Assembly: GCA_947624635.1 (NCBI GenBank)
Contig: CANQLF010000025.1
Coordinates: 1-9,518 of the forward strand
Source of the DNA: an uncultured Bacilli bacterium
GTDB taxonomy: Bacteria; Bacillota_I; Bacilli_A; RF39; UBA660
DNA: 9,518 nucleotides
Direction of reading: 5' to 3'
This document shows positions 1 to 4,792 of this stretch, in pieces. Under the pieces are notes generated by a model that did no database searches, was not told the origin of the DNA, and saw nothing but the letters and a program-made list of their open reading frames with translations. Both the position numbers and the translations under genes were made by a program. Positions within the stretch are counted from its first letter, which is position 1. Each line of letters begins with the position of its first letter.

Positions 1-144
1 ACTTTTTGACTTCCAATCCCTTATATCTATTGGCTTTATTCACTTTTTTTATTTTTTAGTATGATTTTATCCTGAAATATTTTGGATATTACTTTTAATA
101 TTTTTACTTTTCTGATAAAATTATTAAGGAAAAGAGTGAAAAAT

Positions 145-1140
145 ATGGAAATTATAGAAAAAATAAAAGAATTGGCTAGAAAAGATAAAAAAACTATTGT
201 TTTACCTGAATCAGATGATATTAGAACACTTAAAGCTGCAAGTATTGCGATAAGTGAAGATTTTTGTAATATTATTTTAATTGGTAATGAAGATGAAATA
301 ACAAAGAAATTTAATGAAAATAATTTAAGTATGGATAAAATTAAAATTATAGATCCTAATACCTATGAAAAGATAGATGAATTAATAAATAATTTTTATG
401 AACTAAGAAAAAATAAGGGTATTACTTTAGAAGAAGCAAGTAAACTTATAAAAGAAAATTATTTATATTTTGGTAATATGCTTGTTAAAATAGGTATTGC
501 AGATGGAATGGTTGCTGGTGCGATAAATAGTAGTGCGAATGTATTAAGACCTGCACTTCAAATACTTAAGACTAAACCTGACTGTAAAATAGTATCATCA
601 TTTTTCTTGATGGATGTTCCTAATTGTGAATATGGATCAGATGGTGTTTTTATCTATTCCGATTGCGGTATGATACAAAATCCAACTAGTGAAGAACTAG
701 TTGAAATAGCTTTTGAGAGTGCGAATACTTTTGAAAAGTTAGTTGGTGATGTTCCTAAAGTTGCGATGTTATCTCATTCTACTTTTGGTTCATCAAAACA
801 TCCTGATGTGGATAAAGTAAGTAAAGCAGTAAAAATAGCTCATGAAAAATATCCTGAACTTATACTAGATGGTGAATTACAATTTGATGCAGCTGTTGTA
901 CCAGAAGTAGCTAAGAGAAAAGCACCACGTAGCATGGTTGCAGGATGCGCAAACACACTTATATTTCCAGATTTAGATTCAGGAAATATTGCTTATAAAA
1001 TAACAGAAAGACTAGCTAAAGCTAAAGCTTATGGACCAATTACACAAGGTATATTAAAACCTGTAAATGACTTATCTAGAGGGTGTAATGAACAAGATAT
1101 AGTTGGAGTAATTGCGATAACTTGTATTCAATGTGATTAG
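145..1140 (+). CDS. pta: Phosphate acetyltransferase (phosphotransacetylase)
   Basis: Interconverts acetyl-CoA + phosphate and acetyl phosphate + CoA in the cytoplasm; with acetate kinase (not in this window) it yields ATP from acetyl-CoA during fermentation. The 331-residue product matches the usual short Pta (about 325-335 aa, catalytic PTA_PTB domain only). Family blocks are plain: N-terminal KTIVLPESDD..RTLKA, then DGMVAGA, LRPALQI, KIVSSFF, DGELQFDAA, AGCANTLIFPDLDSGN and, near the end, GPITQGILKPVNDLSRGC. The frame is open from position 82, but I place the start at ATG 145. That gives the family-typical MEIIEKIKELA start, with GA-rich sequence at 126-138 as ribosome site; the spacing is not ideal, so the site is only fair. 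The gene stands alone and ends at a hairpin terminator. Six of the window's TGCGA words lie in it. Identification is secure; the start is likely. Confidence 0.95.
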   Translation: MEIIEKIKELARKDKKTIVLPESDDIRTLKAASIAISEDFCNIILIGNEDEITKKFNENNLSMDKIKIIDPNTYEKIDELINNFYELRKNKGITLEEASKLIKENYLYFGNMLVKIGIADGMVAGAINSSANVLRPALQILKTKPDCKIVSSFFLMDVPNCEYGSDGVFIYSDCGMIQNPTSEELVEIAFESANTFEKLVGDVPKVAMLSHSTFGSSKHPDVDKVSKAVKIAHEKYPELILDGELQFDAAVVPEVAKRKAPRSMVAGCANTLIFPDLDSGNIAYKITERLAKAKAYGPITQGILKPVNDLSRGCNEQDIVGVIAITCIQCD

Positions 1141-1174
1141 AAAAAGTATGAATAACAAAACTATTCATATTTTT
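1141..1174 (+). terminator. Rho-independent terminator of pta
   Basis: It begins directly after the TAG stop. Arms TATGAATA (1147-1154) and TATTCATA (1162-1169) pair perfectly around a 7-base loop. The stem extends by a G-U pair and A-U pairs into the flanking A run (1142-1145) and T run (1170-1174). The A/T flanks on both sides let it work in both directions, so it could also stop transcripts of the convergent Abi gene, whose stop codon is at 1183-1185. Confidence 0.8.
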
Positions 1175-1182
1175 AACGTATT

Positions 1183-2118
1183 TTATAAATCTTTTATTTT
1201 TTCAAAATTTTCTGGCAAAAACATATATTTCACAAGTTCCTGCTTTGTTATGCTTTTTATTTTATAACTATACTCATCTATAAGTTTTGATATATTATTT
1301 ATGAATTTAGAATAACTATCTTTATCTGTAAAATATTTTATACATATTAATGATGCAAACAAATCTTTTTTACCTTGAACATAAACATTTGCTTTTTTTA
1401 ATAAATTAAATTGATGATGATATTTTGTTGTTCTAATATTTATTTTATTATGAACAAATCCAAATAATTTATCATCATGACAACAAATATTTCTATAGGT
1501 AATTAATAATTCTAAAAATGTTTGAACTTCAAATACCTTTAAATTACTATCATTAACCAATTCTTTACATATATGATCTTTATCGTTGCTTTTCTGATTC
1601 ATTATTAGGTCTCTAATCATACCAAACGATAAAACTTTTACTAATACCCAAATAGGTACAAACTTATATTGTTGTTTATAATAAGAAACAGCTTTATTAG
1701 TTTTACCATACCAATGAATTTGATCGTTTAATTTTTTAATAGTATCAGTTAAATATGGACTTGAAATATCATAATTATTTGGATCTATTAAGTCCAATTC
1801 TTTATACCCATATCTATTACAAAAATTATTCAGAAAAGTAGTTTTAACTTTCTGTTCTATTTCAAATAAAATTTCAGCAAATACTAATTTTAATTTTTTA
1901 TCGAAATGATAAAGCTCTAATATATCTTCAAAATAAACATCGTTCCTATATTTCCCAAATGAATTTTTAAAAGGTTCTTTATATCCTGTAATAAAATAAT
2001 AATTATTGTGTTTTAGTACTTCTTTCATTTTTTCTTCATTTTGTATGGACAATCCTTTATTTTTTATATTTTTAATAAGCTCATCAATACATAAAAAATC
2101 TTTTTGTTTGGTATTCAT
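1183..2118 (-). CDS. Abi_2-family (AbiD/AbiF-type) HEPN abortive-infection protein
   Basis: Probable phage-defence toxin of the Abi_2 family, which carries a HEPN fold. HEPN proteins with the R-x4-6-H motif are typically metal-independent RNases. Seen here: 311 residues; an N-terminal block with NNYYFITGYKEPF (about residues 39-51), typical of AbiD/AbiF; a helical middle; and R209-N-I-C-C-H214, the R-x4-H catalytic signature, followed by DDKLFGF. The start ATG at 2118 has GGTGGTGA just upstream. A strong promoter (-35 TTGACA, -10 TATAAT, 18-bp spacer) lies about 125 bp upstream, giving a structured, AT-rich leader of about 117 nt. Two tandem tiny RNA units precede that promoter on the same strand, which fits an RNA-controlled toxin. 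The gene converges on the pta terminator. Family assignment is firm; the target and the RNA partnership are inferred. Subfamily (AbiF or AbiD) is not resolved by eye. Confidence 0.88.
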   Translation of the reverse strand: MNTKQKDFLCIDELIKNIKNKGLSIQNEEKMKEVLKHNNYYFITGYKEPFKNSFGKYRNDVYFEDILELYHFDKKLKLVFAEILFEIEQKVKTTFLNNFCNRYGYKELDLIDPNNYDISSPYLTDTIKKLNDQIHWYGKTNKAVSYYKQQYKFVPIWVLVKVLSFGMIRDLIMNQKSNDKDHICKELVNDSNLKVFEVQTFLELLITYRNICCHDDKLFGFVHNKINIRTTKYHHQFNLLKKANVYVQGKKDLFASLICIKYFTDKDSYSKFINNISKLIDEYSYKIKSITKQELVKYMFLPENFEKIKDL

Positions 2119-2132
2119 ATATTCACCACCAT

Positions 2133-2181
2133 ATAGATATTCTTGTACTAATTTAAATTATCTAAAATATAGCATATCTAT
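2133..2181 (-). promoter_or_regulatory. Fold-back element in the Abi gene leader
   Basis: In the 5' leader of the Abi gene, an 8-base arm at 2174-2181 is perfectly complementary to one at 2133-2140, which lies 2 bases from the GGTGGTGA ribosome site (2123-2130). Between the arms is a 12-base palindrome (2149-2160). Pairing would put a stem right beside the ribosome site and could tune translation. The arms are all A/U except one G-C pair, so chance is a serious alternative. Confidence 0.3.
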
Positions 2182-2241
2182 TTTTAAACAAAATTTAAAA
2201 TTAATTTACCAGCACTAACATCTCGTGTTACTTGTAAAGTA

Positions 2242-2271
2242 ATTATATAATATTTAAATAAAGGTTGTCAA
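2242..2271 (-). promoter_or_regulatory. Sigma-A-type promoter of the Abi gene
   Basis: On the minus strand, TTGACA (2271-2266) and TATAAT (2247-2242) are separated by 18 bp; both hexamers match consensus. The start point should be near 2235. The promoter lies downstream of the terminator of the second tiny RNA, so the toxin gene is transcribed separately from the RNAs. Confidence 0.75.
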
Positions 2272-2310
2272 GAAGTTAATTGATGTTTTTTAATTTTTTA
2301 CTATAACTTT

Positions 2311-2343
2311 AAAAAGACTGACCTCACCTTAGTGATAGTCAGT
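2311..2343 (-). terminator. Terminator hairpin of small RNA copy 2
   Basis: The GTCAGT stem base is followed by C and then five T on the minus strand. It closes the RNA unit and should limit read-through into the Abi gene promoter region. Confidence 0.65.
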
Positions 2344-2364
2344 TCTGAACGAGTGAAGAAGAAT
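2311..2364 (-). ncRNA. Candidate abiF-linked small RNA, copy 2
   Basis: Predicted RNA of about 54 nt, starting some 7 nt after a TATAAT at 2376-2371 and ending at a T run (2315-2311). The 3' hairpin has a perfect 6-bp base, ACTGAC/GTCAGT (2343-2338 with 2322-2317), a small internal loop, then CAC/GTG closing a UAAG loop. Just 5' is GTTCAGAAC (2350-2342), shared exactly with copy 1. The 5' end differs and could form GTGAAG/CTTCAC if the start is a little upstream. No good -35 is seen (TTATTT at the right spacing), so this copy may be weaker or differently controlled. The assignment rests on the repeat, the fold and the neighbour. I did not compare it with the published abiF RNA motif. Confidence 0.6.
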
Positions 2365-2370
2365 CTTCAC

Positions 2371-2376
2371 ATTATA
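2371..2376 (-). promoter_or_regulatory. -10 box of small RNA copy 2
   Basis: TATAAT on the minus strand, inside the palindromic 10-mer ATTATATAAT that also carries the -10 boxes of copy 1 and of the Abi gene. No -35 consensus is seen at 16-18 bp upstream. Confidence 0.45.
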
Positions 2377-2409
2377 TAATATGAATAAAAGCTAAATAAT
2401 TATACAAAT

Positions 2410-2441
2410 AAAAAGACTGACACACCGTAGTGCTTGCCAGT
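2410..2441 (-). terminator. Terminator hairpin of small RNA copy 1
   Basis: A bulged GC-containing stem closed by a UACG tetraloop, followed by C and five T on the minus strand. The hairpin makes up most of the predicted RNA, so it probably serves both as terminator and as the body of the RNA. Confidence 0.65.
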
Positions 2442-2451
2442 TCTGAACTTC
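2410..2451 (-). ncRNA. Candidate abiF-linked small RNA, copy 1
   Basis: Predicted RNA of about 42 nt between a consensus promoter (2458-2486) and a T run (2414-2410). It carries GTTCAGAAC (2448-2440) followed by a hairpin: base ACTGGC/GTCAGT (2441-2436 with 2421-2416, one G-U), an A-U pair, a 2-nt bulge, then CAC/GTG closed by UACG, a UNCG-type stable tetraloop. Copy 2 has A-U where this copy has G-U, so the change keeps the stem. It lies between xre and copy 2, same strand as both and as the Abi gene. Known background: an 'abiF RNA' motif upstream of Abi_2 genes was described by comparative genomics (Weinberg et al. 2017, from memory). Whether this is that motif is inference. Confidence 0.65.
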
Positions 2452-2457
2452 ATCAAC

Positions 2458-2486
2458 ATTATATAATATTCACCAATATTTGTCAA
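2458..2486 (-). promoter_or_regulatory. Consensus sigma-A promoter of small RNA copy 1
   Basis: On the minus strand, TTGACA (2486-2481), 17 bp, TATAAT (2463-2458): a perfect consensus promoter. Nothing translatable follows before the terminator about 45 nt on, so its product should be a short RNA made at a high rate. Confidence 0.8.
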
Positions 2487-2499
2487 TCACCATACACAG

Positions 2500-2528
2500 A
2501 AAATCAGGACAATTAAATAATGCCCTGA
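2500..2528 (-). terminator. Probable terminator of xre
   Basis: On the minus strand, TCAGGGCA (2528-2521) pairs with TGTCCTGA (2511-2504) around a 9-base loop, followed by TTTTC. One pair is G-U in the minus-strand RNA but a mismatch in plus-strand RNA, which supports minus orientation. The T run is short, so termination may be partial. Confidence 0.55.
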
Positions 2529-2538
2529 AAAAAAAGAC

Positions 2539-2784
2539 TTAATCGTCTTCATATTTTTCATATACAAAAAATTTATATAATTCAATATCTAATACTTCTG
2601 CTGCTATTGCCATATTCATAATAGATAAATGTTTACCTGATTTTTCAGATTCTATTTGTCTTATATAATCAAAAGACACATTCATTTTTTCTGCTAACTC
2701 TTCTTGAGTCATCCCCTTTTCTTTTCTATAATGCTTGATATTATTTCTAATAACATCAAAAACATTTTCTTTTACTACTACCAT
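2539..2784 (-). CDS. XRE-family (Cro/C1-type) HTH regulator
   Basis: A small DNA-binding regulator of 81 residues consisting of one HTH_3 domain (about residues 9-70). Visible signature: IRNNIKHYRKEKGMTQEELAEKM, where GMTQEELAEKMNVS is the helix-turn region, then IRQIESEKS and SIMNMAIAAEVLDIEL. There is no extra effector domain, and the tail is short and acidic (YEKYEDD). The start ATG 2784 has GGTGG 6 bases upstream. It is divergent from the unknown gene at 2883; a 17-base palindrome in the shared region is a likely operator. It lies upstream of the two tiny RNAs on the same strand, but a hairpin and new promoters separate them, so direct control of the Abi unit is possible and unproven. Confidence 0.85.
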   Translation of the reverse strand: MVVVKENVFDVIRNNIKHYRKEKGMTQEELAEKMNVSFDYIRQIESEKSGKHLSIMNMAIAAEVLDIELYKFFVYEKYEDD

Positions 2785-2829
2785 TTTTTACCACCAACAA
2801 TATTTTCTCATAAACGAAAACAAAAATAT

Positions 2830-2846
2830 GTGAGCTATTAGCTCAC
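2830..2846. promoter_or_regulatory. Putative operator palindrome between xre and the unknown gene
   Basis: GTGAGCT-ATT-AGCTCAC is a perfect 7-bp inverted repeat with a 3-base centre. It covers the place where the -35 box of the plus-strand promoter should be, and lies about 45 bp upstream of the xre start. Size, symmetry and position fit a Cro/C1-type binding site repressing the divergent gene and perhaps xre itself. Confidence 0.55.
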
Positions 2847-2851
2847 TAATG

Positions 2852-2860
2852 TGATATAAT
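2852..2860 (+). promoter_or_regulatory. Extended -10 promoter of the unknown gene
   Basis: TGATATAAT at 2852-2860 is an extended -10 element (TGnTATAAT). The -35 position falls in the palindrome and lacks consensus, as is usual for extended -10 promoters. The start point would be near 2867, leaving a leader of about 16 nt. Confidence 0.6.
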
Positions 2861-2882
2861 ATCTAAGGCGAGGTGAGAATAT

Positions 2883-3455
2883 ATGAAAGAAATTATTATA
2901 AATAGTATCTTTAATGATAACTATATACACCCATCTTTAATATATAAATTAGTAAAAGAAGGTAAATTGGATTTATATATTAATAAATTAGATAAAAATA
3001 ATTATAATAATTTTATAATGGTAATAGATAATTTTATTGATTATTTAGATTGCTCATTAAATATTAATCATGTATTATTATCTAATATTTTAGATATAAT
3101 ATTTTCTAAAGAAACAAATGAAATATTTTTAACTAAACACTGTATTAAAAGTAATAGAGAAATTCATAAAATAAAAAAGGAATATAAAAAAATAATATTA
3201 AAACCATTTAGAAGTAATTTAAAATTTGTTATAAACTATGATAGTGAATTAAAAAGGACTTTTAAAAAATTTAATGTAAATATAGATGATGATAAAAGTC
3301 TTTTTAATTTTTTAATAGATTCATCATTAGTAAGAAAAAATCATCAATATTTACTTTTTGATGATTATAATGAATATATTAATAAAAATATAGTATTTTA
3401 TATTTATATGTGGAAGATATTGTTTGATAAATTAAATGAATATTATAATAATTAA
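2883..3455 (+). CDS. Hypothetical protein, very AT-rich, divergent from xre
   Basis: I do not recognise this 190-residue protein. It is rich in Asn, Ile, Lys and Asp, with no signal peptide, membrane segment or evident catalytic motif; it looks cytosolic and largely helical. Translation start is well supported: AGGTGAG at 2871-2877 sits 5 bases before ATG 2883, with an extended -10 promoter and putative operator just upstream. Base composition is extreme (about 13-17% GC in the stretches I counted, against about 28% in feoB), which fits accessory, transferred DNA. Its TAA overlaps the stop codon of the convergent lipid-kinase gene. Position beside xre and the Abi unit makes a defence or toxin-antitoxin role possible, but nothing in the sequence proves it. 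Confidence 0.7.
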   Translation: MKEIIINSIFNDNYIHPSLIYKLVKEGKLDLYINKLDKNNYNNFIMVIDNFIDYLDCSLNINHVLLSNILDIIFSKETNEIFLTKHCIKSNREIHKIKKEYKKIILKPFRSNLKFVINYDSELKRTFKKFNVNIDDDKSLFNFLIDSSLVRKNHQYLLFDDYNEYINKNIVFYIYMWKILFDKLNEYYNN

Positions 3456-4366
3456 CAATTTTCTTCCACTGTTTTTTTAGGAAGTAACATTTTTACTTTT
3501 TTACCTACTTTTATTTCTACATCATTTGGAATTATTTGATTATCTCCGTCTAAATTCCAATTATCTACTGGAGATTTATCAAAATGTATTTTTATATTTG
3601 ATACTTGATGATGTATTATTTGTTCATTATCAATTAATGATTTTTTATATAATGCCATTTCTGTTAATATTTTTATCATTTCCATTTTAGATATATTCGG
3701 TACAAATAATACTTCAAATTTTCCGTCGTTAAGTTTGAAATCTTTATACATTTCAAATCCAGCGAAACCTTTAGAGTTAGATATTGCGCCTAATATGCAT
3801 TCTGTTTTATATTGTTTTCCATCTATTTCATATTCTATATTATATACCTCTGGTTTTTTTAAAGCTTGTGTTCCACCATATAAGAAGTATGCTGATTTTC
3901 TTATTGCTTTTTTTAATGGTTCTGGTGTATCTGAAGCTATGCAAGTTAAATAACCAAAAGCTGCAACATAACCAAATGGTATGTCATTTATTGTAAGTAC
4001 ATCTATTTTAGTTTCTTTTCCATCTAATATACTTTGTAATGATTCAATAGGATTGCTACTTAAATTAAATGTTCTTCCTAAATCATTCATAGTACCCATA
4101 GGTATGTGTGAAATAACACTTTTTTGTTCAACTTCACATATTCCTTTTATTATTTCATTAAATGTTCCGTCTCCACCTAATGAAATAATTAAATCAGAAT
4201 CTTCATTTGCTTTTTTTACTGATTTTATTCCTTCACCAATACCAGCACTGTCATAAGTTTTTATAACATCAAATTTACTACTTAATATTTCCTTAAATTG
4301 TTCTATTACTTTTGTGTCTTTTACACCTGATGAATTTGGATTATAAATTATACTACAGGTCTTCAT
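3452..4366 (-). CDS. YegS/DagK-family lipid (diacylglycerol) kinase
   Basis: Probable soluble, membrane-associated lipid kinase that phosphorylates diacylglycerol to phosphatidic acid with ATP, returning diacylglycerol to phospholipid synthesis; other lipids are possible substrates in this family. The 304-residue product has the expected order: N-terminal IIYNPNSSG, the nucleotide-binding GGDGT (residues 64-68) within SLGGDGTFNEII, PMGTMNDLGRTF, then GFEMYKDFKLNDGKFEV and a C-terminal NLDGD where the family has its catalytic DG(E/D). The open frame reaches 4402, but I choose ATG 4366: AAGGTGA lies 8 bases upstream and MKTCSIIYNP is the normal family start. It has its own promoter (4393-4421) and is divergent from feoAB. 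Its stop shares TTAA with the stop of the convergent unknown gene, with no hairpin between them. Confidence 0.9.
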   Translation of the reverse strand: MKTCSIIYNPNSSGVKDTKVIEQFKEILSSKFDVIKTYDSAGIGEGIKSVKKANEDSDLIISLGGDGTFNEIIKGICEVEQKSVISHIPMGTMNDLGRTFNLSSNPIESLQSILDGKETKIDVLTINDIPFGYVAAFGYLTCIASDTPEPLKKAIRKSAYFLYGGTQALKKPEVYNIEYEIDGKQYKTECILGAISNSKGFAGFEMYKDFKLNDGKFEVLFVPNISKMEMIKILTEMALYKKSLIDNEQIIHHQVSNIKIHFDKSPVDNWNLDGDNQIIPNDVEIKVGKKVKMLLPKKTVEENC

Positions 4367-4392
4367 AAAAGAATCACCTTCTTCACACTTAT

Positions 4393-4421
4393 ATTTTAAC
4401 AAAACCCATATTAAAAATCAA
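4393..4421 (-). promoter_or_regulatory. Promoter of the lipid-kinase gene
   Basis: On the minus strand, TTGATT (4421-4416), 17 bp, TAAAAT (4398-4393), with TG one base before the -10 (extended -10). The start point is near 4386, about 20 nt before the ATG. Confidence 0.6.
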
Positions 4422-4495
4422 CTTACGATGTTTATTTCTTATATCTAGGTTTTAGCTCATAACACTTTTACCTAATAAACATATATTAGAATAAG

Positions 4496-4508
4496 GAAAC
4501 ATTGTTTC
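4496..4508 (+). promoter_or_regulatory. Small inverted repeat in the feo leader region
   Basis: GAAAC-ATT-GTTTC, a perfect 5-bp inverted repeat, lies about 30 bp before the feoA start. The stretch 4403-4537 contains no clean TTGACA/TATAAT pair, no canonical 19-bp Fur box and no full DtxR/IdeR palindrome. The repeat is short and could be chance or a leader hairpin. Confidence 0.25.
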
Positions 4509-4537
4509 ATTAAGTTAAAATTTTGGGGGTGAGGAAT

Positions 4538-4771
4538 TTGGGTGATGCATTAAATACTCTACCTATTGGTAGAAAGGCATTTGTTGATAAATTATTATCT
4601 TCAGGAAATGAAAGAAGAAGAATGTTAGATTTAGGTCTTGTTCCAAATACTTTGGTAGAAGCTTTATATAAAAGTCCTGCAGGTGATCCTATCGCATATC
4701 AAGTTCGTGGTGCGGTAATTGCGATAAGAAGTGAAGATGCTAAAAAGATTTTGATTAATAGTTATGAATAA
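4538..4771 (+). CDS. feoA: Ferrous iron transport protein A
   Basis: A small cytoplasmic SH3-like (FeoA domain) partner of the FeoB iron transporter, needed for or stimulating Fe(II) uptake. I choose TTG 4538 as start (77 residues, MGDALNTLPIGRKAF): the purine-rich ribosome site GGGGGTGAGG (4525-4534) sits directly before it, whereas the earlier in-frame TTG 4523 and GTG 4529 lie at or inside that site. Family features are the central ERRRMLDLGLVPNT block and the C-terminal YQVRGAVIAIRSEDAKKI, which is the usual position of the final beta strands (G..IALR...A..I). feoB follows after 21 bases with its own ribosome site, so they form an operon. Metal control is expected from the family, but no clear operator is seen. 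Confidence 0.9.
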   Translation: MGDALNTLPIGRKAFVDKLLSSGNERRRMLDLGLVPNTLVEALYKSPAGDPIAYQVRGAVIAIRSEDAKKILINSYE

Positions 4772-4792
4772 ATTATATTAGGGGGGAATATA

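Noticed and set aside
1..81. pta promoter
   Set aside because: TTGACT at 6-11 has no -10 at 16-18 bp, and TATGAT at 60-65 has no -35; neither pair is good enough to call.
82..144. Longer Pta start at 82
   Set aside because: It would add 21 hydrophobic and basic residues absent from the family, without a ribosome site; ATG 145 gives the normal N-terminus.
2006..2218. 70-residue plus-strand open frame
   Set aside because: It lies over the start and leader of the well-supported Abi gene on the other strand and reads as a low-complexity shadow.
2311..2451. CRISPR mini-array or tracrRNA
   Set aside because: Only two copies, about 100 bp apart, each with its own terminator; no regular spacers and no cas gene. 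The HEPN protein is far too short for Cas13.
3735..4256. Three plus-strand open frames opposite the lipid-kinase gene
   Set aside because: All are antisense to conserved kinase motifs and have no ribosome sites or family match.
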